Assembly (NCBI GenBank): GCA_025738555.1
Contig: JAOVFP010000022.1
Span: 310,001-374,000 of the forward strand
Length of the DNA: 64,000 nucleotides
Origin: Cyathus striatus
Taxonomy: Eukaryota > Basidiomycota > Agaricomycetes > Agaricales > Nidulariaceae
Direction of reading: 5' to 3'
Below, piece by piece: positions 22,168-34,743 of this stretch. The notes under the pieces are model-generated. The model was not told the origin of the DNA, did no database searches, and worked only from the letters and a program-made list of their open reading frames with translations. Made by a program: the position numbers and the translations under genes. How positions within the stretch are numbered: position 1 is the stretch's first letter; each line of letters opens with the position of its first letter.

Positions 22168-24380
22168 CATGGCTGAAAATCCTACATCCCCCAACTCATG
22201 CCGAAATTCTATCCACATCATGCAAGCCAAATCTTTCTCTACTCTTACCCACTCTGCAAGTGGCCCTACACTTCTTAGGGCCTCGCAAACTGCCAACTCC
22301 ACTGTCACTCCCACTTCTGCCTCTGTTAAGAGTAACGCGCTGTGACGCCACCTGTGCATTTAGGCATAAAATTGTGCATTTCTACCATTTACAGTATTAA
22401 ATCTGTATACATTGAAGAACCCCAAATAATAAATAAAGATCCATGGACTGCTACAAATTAGCAAGCATTGTACTTATTACCCTTCTAATTTGGGTTAATA
22501 TTCAACTGTCTACAACATAAAACAGAGTACAAGTGCTTTCATGTCCAACCTACCTGTGAATTTTGTAGTGAAGTAAGTTGCAAACTTAGAGCCAATTTCA
22601 CTACTAGAACACAAGTACCCCTTTTCAGCGCACTCTCAGGTCACCAAGACTGTCCCACCAGGTACTGGGACTACCACAAACTCTGATGCCCAGGACTCTG
22701 ACAGTTCGACTGTGCCAACTGGCTCTAAGAGAAAAAGCACAGAACTTGGCTCTCCCCTCTCCTCACCTCCTCCCCTTAAGAAAGTTATGACGGTTGGAGA
22801 GCGTGCTGAGTAAGTCAATGCTGCATCCTAAAATGACACCCACTTACTCTATGCCTGACAGTGATAACATGGATGTAGACTGTCCCAATGGCTCTGTCAC
22901 CCTCCCTCCAGTCCCAGCTAATGGTGGGGTACCTCTCACTGATGCTGAAATTGCTGCTCAAAGGGCCGAGTACCATGAAGAAGTACTCATCGAGACCCAT
23001 GGCTGCCAAGCATTGATTGATGCAGGTATTGTACTCACCACTCCCTATGGCTGCTCGAAACAACCTAATCGTAATCAAGGCCAGCGATATGAGTCCCGAT
23101 CCACTGCACCCCAGTCTACTATGCCCCAGCACCCCGAACCTCAGTCAACTGCACCCCCACCTGCTAATGCTCAACACACAGGACCTCAGCCTGCACCTAC
23201 CGGAGTGATGCAGGGTACTGAGCGACCACACGAGGGTGCTCAAGCCTCAGCCTGCAACGACTCCCCAGCGGAGAAACACCCCATGGTTCACGGCCTCGAC
23301 TCAATCACACTTTTTGAGCATGTCGATCGTGCCATTCTCGAAATCTGTAACCAACACCCCGACAAGATCTGCTGTTGGATTCTTGAAGGTGCAGTGAAAG
23401 CATCAGATAACTTCCTGCAGAATGTCAAACGTGTCCTTTGTATTACAGCAGTTCTGAGGTCCATCGTTGGGCCGGACATGAAGTTTGACATTATCCCAGC
23501 TAAAGGCCTATGTTATCCTGTAAAGCTGCCACAAGGTGAAACCAAGATCACACCACCTCGTTTCAAATACCCTCACCCGTTTCTTCTAATAGCCGATAAG
23601 GAGGTCATTCAGTCACTCCTCATCTTAGGAGCCACTTGTTTCAAGGAAGATTGGATCACTATCCATCATGTAGACCTCCCCATCTCTGATTTCCTCATGT
23701 TCCTGCATATCACTGGTGTTACGGAGGCAGAGAGGGCACCTGAAGTCATTGCTGCAGTGCAGAAGAGATTCTGACTGATCTTTGCTATGATCATGACAAA
23801 GGCTGGAAGCATCGCAGGTCTGGAAGGCATTCCTGAAGAGGATTGTGTAGATCAGGTACTTGGTAGTATCCGCGCCAACACGATCACCATCAAAGTCAAG
23901 GATCTGAACACTGACAATGAGATAGTGCTCACTATTTGGAGGATTTATATGTCCCCCATCACAACAAATGTGGACTCTCACTGGCGCAATGTAGTTGGCA
24001 GCTTGCAGCAGGTGATGATTATGACACCAAAGTGGTATGCTCATAGTGCTGACTTTAGCAAACCGATCAACTGTAACCTTTGTAAAGGGGTTGATCATCC
24101 TGCTTTTCTATGTGAGTTCCTGGCAGCACTAGGAATCGAAGTTCCGGCCGAAGAATTGGAGGAACATGTCAAGTTGGACTCAACCCAACTCCTGGCACAG
24201 GCCATTGCTGAGGCGGAAGAAGCTCATGTCCAACCACAACGTGGCAATAGTAGCCATCGAGGCGCTACACACTCCACTAGAGGAAACGGCCAAGGAAACT
24301 ATCATGGGGGGCAGGAATCTGCTAGAGGAAGAGGTAATGGGCGTGGATCTGGCCGCAATCATGGCCATCGTGGTTACTAA
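22168..24380 (+). pseudogene. LINE ORF1: gag-like RNA-binding protein
   Basis: ORF1 protein, which would coat the LINE RNA. The clear part runs from 22636 and contains KRKSTELGSP, SDNMDVDCPNG, a Pro/Gln-rich linker, a globular part (KICCWILEGAVKASDNFL), a knuckle CNLCKGVDHPAFLC that fits CX2CX4HX4C, and a Gly/Arg-rich tail (ARGRGNGRGSGRNHGHRG). A TGA at 23772-23774 breaks it. Near 22810 the frame is restored if 52 bp (22810-22861, GTAAGT...ACAG) are removed, giving GERADDNMD; this is intron-like. Possible start ATG at 22168 (MAENPTSPNS) would need another gap to join, so the 5' part is tentative. Confidence 0.75.
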
Positions 24381-24929
24381 ACTGACAGTCCATCTGCCAC
24401 ATTATATCACATAAGTTCTAACTTTCTGCCTCTCTTCTGAATGTCTCTGTAAATATATAACATGATTACTATGCTGAATATACTCTATGTTTCATGCTCT
24501 CTTATTGTCTGAAGTGAACTACTATTCCCTCATCTTCTTGCTTCATGTACTGTTCCGCTAAATACCATGACACCTCCTACCCTACCACAGGAGTGTTCTA
24601 GGACTCTCCACAAAGGGTAAGCCCAGGTCAAAAGGCGAATGAACCAACTAGGTGCCCAAATTTACTGACTCCACAGAGGACAGGAAAGCACCAAGTTTAT
24701 TGATGCCCTGACAACGCGTCACCAACAGTGGCCTATTTAGGTCCTGACGTGCCGTGCCGAGAGGCTGAAGTCGCAACCTCTGAGCTCCACCCCCTAGAAT
24801 GGAGTGAAGTGACCTCGACATTGTCTACCCGTGATAGCCAGGGGAATATGGCTTCTGCACTTGCCTATATAGCTGTAGGGCAAAGTGTGTATCCCAGCTA
24901 CTGCAAACTTACACCCACTCAACACAACT

Positions 24930-27900
24930 ATGGAATTAAACATCAGTCATGGCACATTCGTCCAATCTTCCAGAGGGGGCGAGGGTTCTTCTACCACCCG
25001 ACCCCCTGATGAAGGAGGTTTGGGATTTGGAGGTAGAAATCTGGTTACTTCTTCTCTTCATCATCAGGCAGAATATGCTACTGCCCAGCTAGGGTCCACA
25101 ATAAGTGGGGTCTCTCCAATGGTTCTGGAAGAAGGAATGCTGCCCCAGGCATCACAACTTCAGAAAGACCAGCAGAGGACCCACCTATGCACAATGACGC
25201 GAACGAGCCTCACATAGACGAGGCCATCACTCCCACTAGCTCTTGTGTCAGCGAGGTAAGAGGAATTCCTGCTCCATCACAACACCACCCAAATCTACCA
25301 TGCCGAGACTTTAAAAAGAAATCTATCTGAGCTCACACCCAAATTGCAACACTAAATATGAAGGGTGGCGGGTCTGATAATACAGAACCTAAATGGCATA
25401 GGATTAATCAGATTATGCGCCATAATGACATTGGAATCATGGCCTTACAAGAAACACACCTTAAGGACACAGCAACACTTAAGTTAAACAATACCTTTGC
25501 TAGACAAATGCGAATCATCAACTCCATACACCCTGAATCAACAAGTGCTGCAGGTGTAGCTTTTGTCCTAAGCAAACATTGTACCCTCTGGAATGAAGCC
25601 AGAACAATCGAAGTAATACCAGGGAGAGCAATCCTATTAATTGTCCAATGGAGAAAAAATGGAGAAGTACTAAAACTCCTCAATGTATATTCACCCAATG
25701 CGAAACAGGATAAAATTGACTTCTGGACAAGGCTGCACAATGTCCTCGAATCTGGAGCAATACCTAAACCCGATATCATCCTGGGTGATTTCAATATGGT
25801 TGAGGATAGTGCAGACAGACTACCTGCTCACCTTGATGATCACGAATCAGTCAACACATTCAAATGAATCATGTCTCTCCTACACCTGAAGGATGGGTGG
25901 AGAGATGCAAATCCTGATGAGCTAGCCTTCACCTATAAACAAGCTCTACTAAACCCCAATGTTATCCAAAGTCAGTCTCGCATAGACTGGATTTATATGA
26001 CTGACAACTTCTTATGACAAAGTAGAAACTGGGATATCTTCCATAGTGGTATTGAATCTACAGACCACCAAATAGTTCATGTGCAAGTATACGATCCTGG
26101 TGCCCCAGAAATTGGACCAGGACATTGGACTATTCCAAGCTTTGCACTGGAAGACACAAAATTAATGAAAGAAATTGTAACTATCACAGAGGACCTCCAA
26201 ACTAACCTTGCAAATGTGAACCATTACACAATTGAGCCCTCAGATGAGTTCCCACTGCAATCACTGTACCAAAAATACAAATTAGACATCACGTACAAAA
26301 TAAAACAATTTTGTAAAGAGAAAGTCCCTAAGATTCGACACCTTATTGAGATGAAAGAACATGAAAGGAAGGCAGTCCTGAAAGACAGAAACATACCAGA
26401 AAGGGAAAAATGCCTACACTCAGCAAAATTGGATGATGAGATCAAAAAACTAAGAATGAAACAACATGACACAATCCGCCAACAAGTCCATGCAAATTAC
26501 CACATTGATGACGAAGTTATAGGGAAATGATGGCTGAGCACAGTAAAAGAATGTAAACCTCGAGACACTATCCTGGCACTCCACGACGACCCACTAAACC
26601 CTAACAAGCTCACAAGGTCATCGAAAAAGATGGCAAAAATAGCAAGAGCCCACCATCTACGACTTCAAACAGAGAAAGTTCCCCTCTTGCAAGAAGATTT
26701 AACTAATAACCAGGATAAGATAGAACATGCCTTAAACCAAATTGACAAAAAACTCAGCCAGTTAGACGCTGTTGAAATAGCTCGCAAATTTGACAAAATA
26801 GATGTCAGGCAAGCCATAAAAGACCTTAAACCAGGCAAAGCACCAGGGCTTGATGGTATACCAAACAAATTCTGGGCAACACTAGTGGCTCTTGGAGATG
26901 AAAGTGAAAAACATGGGGAACACAAATTGATATAACAGAACTGTTAGCCACAGTTTTCAATGAAATTATGCAGAAGGGCTTACCGGATAAATCTACATTC
27001 CATGATGGATGGATGTGCCCCTTATACAAAAAGAAAGACAGAACACTTATCGAAAACTACAGACCTATCACAGTTTTGAACACAGATTACAAAATGCTCA
27101 CGAGAATCCTCACCAATAGAATTGCTCCACCACTAATACACCTAATCCATACTGACCAAGCTGGCTTCATTAAAGGCCGTAAAATTGAGGACCAAATTGA
27201 TCTTCTAAAAAACACTATTGATTATTGTGAAGCAGAAGAAAAAGATGGGATGATTGTCTTTCTTGACCAAGAAAAAGCATATGACAAAATCTTCCACCAT
27301 TACCTCTGGAAAGTTCTTGAACGCTTCGGTTTCACAGAAAGCACCATAGGCATTATTAAATCACTATACACAAATGCTCAGACCCAAGTTATGATTAATG
27401 GAATTCTAAGTGATCCTTATATAATCACAAGAGGTGTAAGACAGGGTGACCCACTCTCATGCTTCCTATTCAACCTGGCAATAGAGCCCCTAGCGTCGAT
27501 GCTCCAACATGGTAGCCTACAAGGTCTCCAAATACCAGGTCAACCAGAAAATTTGATCACAAGTCTTTTCGCTGACGATACCTCAGTATTTCTATCCAAG
27601 GAGGACAACCATGAAGACCTCTTTGAAATCCTTGACAACTGGTGTGAGGCATCAGGCACAAAATTTAATATTGGAAAAACTGAAATTCTTCCCATCAGTA
27701 CTCCTGCACACCGAATGAATATCCTAACACACCGTAAGCAGAAGCCAGATCAAAATGAAATATCTCACACAATAAAAATTGCTCATGACAGTGAACCAAT
27801 CAGAGCACTAGGTGCATTTGTTGGCAATAAAATAAATATCACAAGTATATGGACACCCACCCTCGAAAAATGCGAACATCTCTTCAACAGCTGGGCAAAT

Positions 27901-30196
27901 CTCCACCCCACCCTAGAAGGTAAATGTCTGCTAGTCCAACTAATAGCGGGTGGTGAAACCCAATATCGAACCCGGGTACAAGGAATACCATCGAAGGTTG
28001 AGAAACACCTGAAAAATTTAATATCTACCTTCCTCTGGGAAGGGGGTCAACATGCCATATCCTGGCAGATAATGTGCGACCCACATGAGCTGGGCGGTAA
28101 AAGACTGCTAGATATTGAAATCAGAAATGAAGCCATTGAAATTATGAAACTCCAGCATTACCTTGACCTTGGACCTGAAAGACCAAGGTGGGCGTACATG
28201 GCAGACATACTAATAGCACGTGAAGTCCCTAAGGATAGCAACCTACAGAATCTAAATATCACAGTTAATTGCTTTCTCCAAAAATGGCAACCAAAGCAGA
28301 AACAAACCATGCTACCCACCGACCTAAAACGAATGCTGAAAGTCGCAAGAGACCGGAAAGTTGGTTTCTTCAGTCATATTATCAGAGAGTGTAAAAAGAG
28401 AAATGCCAATATGGCATCACATTGGACAAAATGCAGCCCAACACCCACAGAACAATGGAGCAACAGCAAGGTGCCTGCAAAACACCCACAAAATTAACAC
28501 AGTAGGACAAATGATCGATTTCATAGACCATGAACACGAACCAAGTTTACTGGACTGCATAGGATGCACTCTGGCATCAAACTGTGCACACCCAACCAGG
28601 TGCAGGACAGCAGGTATCAACCTAATCCTATCCCTTAAACCAAAATGGTTCCCCTCCAATGAGCAAACAGATGAACTACTCCAAGATGAAATGGATGCGG
28701 AGGAAGTAGATCTTACCAGAAGTATGCAGCAAGATCTTCTCACTACTAAATTAAAAGACTGTTTCAGAGTTTTCATTGACCCTGCTGACTACTCAGACAA
28801 CTCACCAGATATCAGTCAACCACCACCTACCAATGCCCCAAGGAGGGAAATAAGGAATATTTGGTACACAGATGGCTCGTGCATTAATAATGGGGACCTA
28901 GATGCCAGGGCTGGCGCGGGGACCTGGAAAAGCAACAACCACCCTGAGAATGAAGGCATCAGAGTCCCCGACTACCTACCACAGACCAACAACTCAGGAG
29001 AGGCAGTCAGTCTCCTCTGCGCTACTCAAAAAACAGATCGAGTGGAGGCTCTTGAATCCCGAACCAACTCCCAAACATCATTGAACACCCTAACTGCCAA
29101 CCAGAAAAAAGCAGAGGACCAGGACTGGATCGGTTACAAGAACACAGAAGTATTAAAAGCTACTATCATGCAGATACGAATGCGCAAAGCTGGCACCTAC
29201 ATCAAAAAAGTCAAAGGGCATAGCAGGGAAGTAGGAAATGAAGGTGCAGACCAACTCGCTGGTACCGGAGCAAATACTGAGTTAGGTACTTGGGTCAATA
29301 CCTACATTCCAAAGGAATTCTGTGTATCAGATGCAAAATTATCCACAATGACACAATCCCTAGCCTATCAAGGAATCCTACGAGATGAACAAAAGAAAAG
29401 CTCTACAGCCAGAATGAGCACAACAGTAAATCTGGACATTATTAGATATCAAATACAAGAACATACCAGCAGACTCCCTACGGACAGTGCAATATGGAAG
29501 AGTACCCACTTGAAACACATCTTAAACAAGCAAACAAAAAACTTCCTCTTCAAAGCAATCCATGATATCCATAAATGTGGCAAATTTTGGCGTCACATTA
29601 ACAGGTTTGAACATTTTGCATACTGTCCGGTATGCGAGGTAGAAGAAACATTGGAGCACACGTTAACGGAGTGTAGGGCATCAGGACAAGATAAAGTATG
29701 GTATCTAACACAGAGATTGTTAGGACTGAAAAAAATCGAATGGGACCAAGTCACCTTCAGATCAATCATTGGCTGCAGAATCTCCCACTGGAAAACCCAG
29801 GAAGGGGACAGGAGGCCAGGAGCGGACCACCTCTTCACACTAGTAGTATCGGCCTTGGCGTACTTCATATGGAAGCTCAGGTGTGACTGGCATATTGACA
29901 ACAAAGGTGACAGCGAGAAAATTGCTTCACCTAAGGAAGTACATAACAGGTGGCTCAGCTTAGTCAATGGACTACTGAAGATAGATATACAACTATCCAA
30001 CAAAAAACGCTACAAAAATAGAGCTACCGACCCGAAAATAGTCAGGAATACATGGTCTGGTACATTGAGAGATAACAACCAACTTACAAAATATAACCAA
30101 TTGCGATGGAATCCCGAAGTTTTAGTGGGTATTGAGCCTATACTAGATCACCCAAGGGCTGAGTGTCACACTCGTCCCCTGGACCGATCACAGTAA
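24930..30196 (+). pseudogene. LINE ORF2: endonuclease-RT-RNase H
   Basis: Replicative protein of the LINE, working by target-primed reverse transcription. Domains in order: an N-terminal tail (MELNISHGTF); an APE-type endonuclease with IATLNMKG, MALQETHLKD, ILGDFNMVED and ESTDHQIVHV; the RT with PGKAPGLDGIP, YRPITVLNTDYKMLTRI, DQAGFIKGR, GVRQGDPLSCFLFNLAI and the catalytic FADD box; RNase H with WYTDGSC and VKGHSREVGNEGADQLAG; and a C-terminal zinc-like CPVCEVEETLEHTLTEC. Interruptions are TGA codons near 25330, 25867, 26018 and 26528 and frameshifts near 25160, 26915 and 28480. Most of the stops fit CGA-to-TGA. A 200-bp 3' UTR follows. Confidence 0.92.
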
Positions 30197-30409
30197 CTGC
30201 TCAGAGTCCCACACTACTTGTGGATAACAATGTGTGTATAACTGCATTTCTTCAGCGCGTGGTAAATAAATCTAGGACACCCTCTCTCTCTCAGCCCTCG
30301 GGCCACCCCCCCAATACCAGACATGGAATTTAACTTTGTTAAACAGAAATGTCCTGTGTTTAATCACAGGTATCACAAAAAAAAAAACAAAAAAAAAAAG
30401 AAGGATAAA

Positions 30410-32425
30410 CCATTCAAACGGACCCCAGAATGCCAAGCAGCCTTTGAAACTCTCAAAGAATGATTCCTGTCAGAACTGGTGCTGAGAATCCCAGATTCTA
30501 CAAAATGTTTTGAACTCAAAATGAACTCCTCAAAATATGCTTGCAGAGCAGTACTCAACCAGAAAGGACCTGACAGAAGACCACACCCCTGTGGATTCTC
30601 CTCCTACATGTTTACAGAAACTGAATGAAACTATGAAATCTATAACAGAGAACTACTTGGTATAATCTGCAGTCTCAAGGAATGGAAACATCTACTCATC
30701 AGAACACCCCACCAAATCATTATATGGTCTGATCATTGCAATCTCAGATATTGGAGGAAACCTGAAGATCTTACCTGACAACAAGCCTGATGGTTCTTAT
30801 TCCTCTCCCAATTCAACTTCAAATTATGCCACAAACCTGGAAAGAACCTTATCATAGCCAATGCCCTATCTCAATGACCTGACTATATCCCAAAAGAAGA
30901 CAATGATAACAAACAAGTCACCATGTTACCACTGCATCTGTTTTCCTCTGAAGATATTCCTGTCATCCTTATCAATACAGAACTCCATGAACAATTCACC
31001 ACCACCCTCTCTACCAATCATCACACTCAAGACACTATCTCCACCATGAAACAACCAGAACAGCTACCCCTTATCAAGAATGCTGCAAACGACTGGCACA
31101 AAGAAGACAGACTTCTCTATTACTGAGGACAATGTTACATACCACCCAACAAGAAACTCCAACAAGAAATCATTTGGAAATACCATGACACAACAGCTGC
31201 CAGACACCCTGAACCCCACAACATGGAACTTGCAGTAAAGAACCACTACTGGTGGCCCAGTATGGGAATTTTCATCAAGAATTACATAGAAAGATGTGCT
31301 GTATGCCAACAATCAAAGTACTCCTGACATGGAAAACCCCCACTTGTGCTCATCCCTGTGCCTGCCGACACCTGACCCTTCTCACAGATCTCTTGTGATT
31401 GGATCACAGATTTACCCTCCTCCAACATATACAACTGTATATTTGTTGTGGTCAACCATGGATCTACAAAGGGGGTAATATTTGAATCATATCACAAGAA
31501 AGGACTTACTGCATTAGGAGTTGCCCAATTATTACTTGACACAGTCTACTGCCGATTCAGATTACCTGATTTGATCATCTCTGACAGAGACCCAAAGATC
31601 ACCACCGAAGCATTCCAAGAAATGATATGCCACTTAGATGTCAAATGGAAAGGAAGCACTGCCTACCATCCCCAAACTGACAGACAAACTGAATGCATGA
31701 ATCAAGAAATAGAAGTCTACCTCCATTGTATCTGCACAATGAGACAATACAACTGGAACAAGTACCTCTCTTCTGCCAAATATGTGATCAACTCCAGATA
31801 CCACTCTGTCATGAAGAACTCCCCCTTCTACCTCATCATGGGGTACAATCCTGTCACACTCCCAGAAGTCTTCTCCCAATCAAAGATTTTGGAAGTTCAA
31901 GAATGCATCAAAGCATTACACCAACTTAGGAAAGAAGCACAAGCATTACATGAACTTGCATGACAACAAGTAATGCTCCAGAACAAAAAAGATCTCTGAC
32001 CCCTCAAAGAAGGACAAATGGTATGGCTCAAATCAACCAATCTAAAGATAGCCTATCCCACCAAGAAGTTTGCACCCCAAAGGGAAGGACCATTCCCAAT
32101 CAAACAAGTCTGATCAAAACTTTTGTATGAACTCCAACTACCAAAACGTTGGGGCCGAATCCACCCCATATTCCACTGATCCCTTCTAACCCCCTACATT
32201 GAAAATGACACACACAAACCCAACTTCCTGGAACCACCCCCAGACCTTATTGATGATCAGGAAGAATGGGAAGTTGAAGTAATCAAAGCACACAAGATGC
32301 AAAAAAAGGGTACAATCTTCCTAATCAGCTGGAAAGGATACCCTTCCTCCACTGATAAATGGGTAAATGAAGATGCTCTGGAAAATGCTGAAGAACTCCT
32401 CAAAACCTATAAAAAGAAGGCTTAA
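30410..32425 (+). pseudogene. Chromovirus pol, last part: RNase H, integrase, chromodomain
   Basis: The reading resumes with PFKRTPECQAAFETLKE after the LINE. RNase H is inactive-looking: the usual DxS start reads MNSSKYA, as if Val-Asp had become Met-Asn by two G-to-A changes. The integrase keeps its HHCC zinc region (ending CAVCQQSK) and all three catalytic acids: CDWITDLP, ISDRDPKITTE and TECMNQEIE. The C-terminus is a chromodomain (EEWEVEVIKAHKM, FLISWKGYPSSTDKWVNED), which in chromoviruses steers integration to modified chromatin. Many TGA stops are present. TAA at 32423-32425 ends pol. Confidence 0.92.
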
Positions 32426-32483
32426 CTACCCTGAACTAACCAGAAACCAGCTATCTACCACTACTCCAATCTACTACTACAAC

Positions 32484-33197
32484 ATGCCTTCTACCTCTGC
32501 TGCCAACACCACCCCACCCACAAACCTCCACATCAAAATTCCTGACACCACTACCACTAACCAACCAGCTGAAGACTTTCATACCAGCCTCCACTATCTC
32601 AACTGGCCTGGCTCCCACCCCAACATGCCTACCCACATCTGCCACCCCCACAAAATTCACCTTACCAAGGCCCTCTGGTGCACCAGGAATGCCCCCCTCC
32701 AAATGATCACCCTCCTCCAGTACATTGCCCCACCTGGCATCTCCCATGTATTTGTTCAACTGTTTACTCTTGCCATGGATTGTTTTGCCTGCATTGCCTC
32801 TGGAATGAAACCTGACTCATTGGTTCCCAAATATAACCTTGAGCACATCACCAACCTTTTTATAAACCTTCACTTATTTGACTATGCCCAGCTGATTGAT
32901 CTATCTAACAGCTTCTGTGGAACCACTCACTGACACTCCCCCAACTGCATTGGCATCGAAGCCCTCTGCATTCCCCCTCTCAACAAATGTTGCAAGTACA
33001 CCTGCCACACCTGTCATTGGCCTGCCACTGGCCATGTGCCCAAGGACTGCACTTACAAACCCAACACACCAACTACATCATACATGGGGGATGCATGGCC
33101 TCAATACGTCATTGATGCCTGGGATATACAACAGCAGGATGTAGACCTCACACATGCCAACACCGAAGCTCACACCAAAGAAGCTGCCACCTGGTAG
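32484..33197 (+). pseudogene. Extra chromovirus ORF after pol, with zinc-knuckle-like C-terminus
   Basis: An open frame of 238 codons starts at MPSTSAANTT, 58 bp after pol, and is broken by a single TGA at 32931-32933 (between GTTH and HSPNC). It ends in TAG 31 bp before the 3' LTR. The N-terminus is Thr/Pro-rich, the middle looks globular (LTKALWCTRNAPLQMITLLQ, VFVQLFTLAMDCFACIASGM), and the C-terminus has CHTCHWPATGHVPKDC, a CX2CX6HX4C arrangement resembling a CCHC knuckle with a longer loop. I do not recognise the family. The position is that of an env or accessory gene, but no signal peptide or membrane span is seen. The frame may instead be a captured or duplicated gag fragment. Confidence 0.65.
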
Positions 33198-33228
33198 ATC
33201 AAACATGGACATTTGATTTTACAAATAA

Positions 33229-33809
33229 TGTTAAACTTTTCTCTTCTCAACCCCACCAGACCCTTTCCTTTTCATGTGACCATCTATTTATAGTACTGAT
33301 ACATGTTTCACCTTCATCACCCCTTACCCCTTACCCCTTATCCTTCACTGATCCCCACCACCCTGGTTTGTCATACTACTGGCACAGATTTTGTTTATTG
33401 ATATGTTTCATTTTCTTATGTATGTGTTTCACTTCCTTTTCTAGACCTTTGTCGAGTCATGAAAAGTCACAGACTTATTTATAACTAGCATAGCCTTCTG
33501 CAAATAGACCATGCTTCTTTTATATAAATAGCTCATGTATTCCAATCAAGCTTCTTCAGCTTGATCTTAGTTTAGCTATCATCCAATATAGCTGGCTACT
33601 CCTCTCTATCACCTCAGACCTAGAATACTGCTACTTCTATTTGCTTCTCAAGTGTTACTGTGAGAACACCACCAAGTCCATTAGTGTGTACAACAAGTAC
33701 AACTGTTTAGACTTTGACTTTGTCATATGACTTACAAGTGTAGTGACAAGTCATGTGATAACTAATATCACAAGATCAGACATCATGACGACCAGCTCAG
33801 ATCATAACA
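33229..33809 (+). repeat. Chromovirus 3' LTR (581 bp)
   Basis: Same ends as the 5' LTR (TGTTAAAC...ATAACA). It is longer by about 21 bp, an insertion around 33410-33430. The right flank GAATG (33810-33814) duplicates the left flank. Confidence 0.93.
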
Positions 33810-33814
33810 GAATG

Positions 33815-34743
33815 CTGATTCCATAAGTCTTAAATCCACTTGTACCATGACACAACCACAATAAATGCTGTACATACCATTTCCCCAGGATGATTTTAGT
33901 GCTAGCTAACTTGTCATCAAATCTGGTGAATATTATGGTTTACTTGAATTTCCATCTCTGCTTGTGATAATTTATTTAACATTTTGCTATCTTTTTTATG
34001 AACTTTGAAGGATTGCTTAAACTTATGTCATTGTTTGTCAAATACCCTCTCATCATTTTACAAAACATCAGCTAAATATTTACATGGCATATTTATAGGT
34101 ATTCAAAAATGAGTTCTCTCTTGCTCAAGATTGGTTGCACCTAAAAGATGAGATGGCAACATTAATCCCAGGAGGGAGGGATGAGAATCCCAGGTTTCCA
34201 GTGGTATATGTCAACCCAGAGCACTTGATATCACTACCATAATAAATTCAATGAGCACTCAAGTCGATTACCTAGCTAAAGGAATACCGTGTACATATAG
34301 GTCGTGATATGTAGAAGACTTCCTGAAGCCATGTTAACGAGCTCAGGAGGTTAAAATGGGGGCTGACAGTCGATGCTCGACGATGTGACTTGCATTCAGC
34401 TTAAGTGCGAGGTTAATGAACATTTGGTTTATAATGCGGTATTTGTGAAAGTTGATTGTAAAATTCTCCTTTGTGTTACAATAATGAACATCATCGATGA
34501 TTACCAACATTGTTCTCCACGCCACGTCGTTTTCACCATCGGTGTCTCCAACTGCACTCTCTAGCAACCATGATCTCATGATAGATAGACCATACATTAT
34601 TAATGTAGTATGCTATTAATTGTTCTCTTTTAACTACAGTTTTTCACTTCCTATCTGTGATCCATGATATTCATAAGGTAGTGGGCCCTGCCGCTTGTCG
34701 GCCCTATTTCTTTATTATATTACATAGTACATACTAGCTAATG
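33815..34743. other. Junction between transposon block and gene region: no gene seen
   Basis: The sequence is AT-rich. A frame at 34343-34597 (-) and its antisense at 34373-34564 show no domain or splice context. CpG frequency rises by eye from about 34250 onwards, marking the change from decayed transposons to host-like sequence. Confidence 0.5.

Larger units (their letters stand above)
21574..30397 (+). mobile_element. LINE retrotransposon (APE endonuclease, RT, RNase H), 8.8 kb
   Basis: Non-LTR element lying between two copies of the 12-bp duplication AAGAAGGATAAA (21562-21573 and 30398-30409). It ends in an A-rich tail of A runs with one C. It has a 5' region, a gag-like ORF1 with a CCHC knuckle, and an ORF2 with endonuclease, RT and RNase H. 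This layout is that of Tad1/I-type LINEs common in filamentous fungi; the exact clade would need a tree. It appears full length but is mutated. Confidence 0.92.
15332..33809 (+). mobile_element. Ty3/Gypsy chromovirus with two nested insertions
   Basis: Full-length LTR retrotransposon. The LTRs start TGTTAAAC and end ATAACA, and the 5-bp target duplication GAATG is at 15327-15331 and 33810-33814. Without the nested solo LTR, the LINE and their target duplications the element is about 7.55 kb, normal for the superfamily. The gene order gag, protease, RT, RNase H, integrase, chromodomain identifies a chromovirus. An extra ORF follows pol. Many TGA codons at conserved Arg and Trp positions show that it is dead. 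The nesting order is clear: both inserts are younger. Confidence 0.95.

Noticed and set aside
15952..32425. Alternative genetic code reading TGA as Trp in the chromovirus and LINE
   Set aside because: TGA also replaces Arg, and nearby host-like genes use TGG for Trp and end in TGA (45665-type family member at 51282, the hydrolase, the VWA gene). Deamination explains the pattern better.
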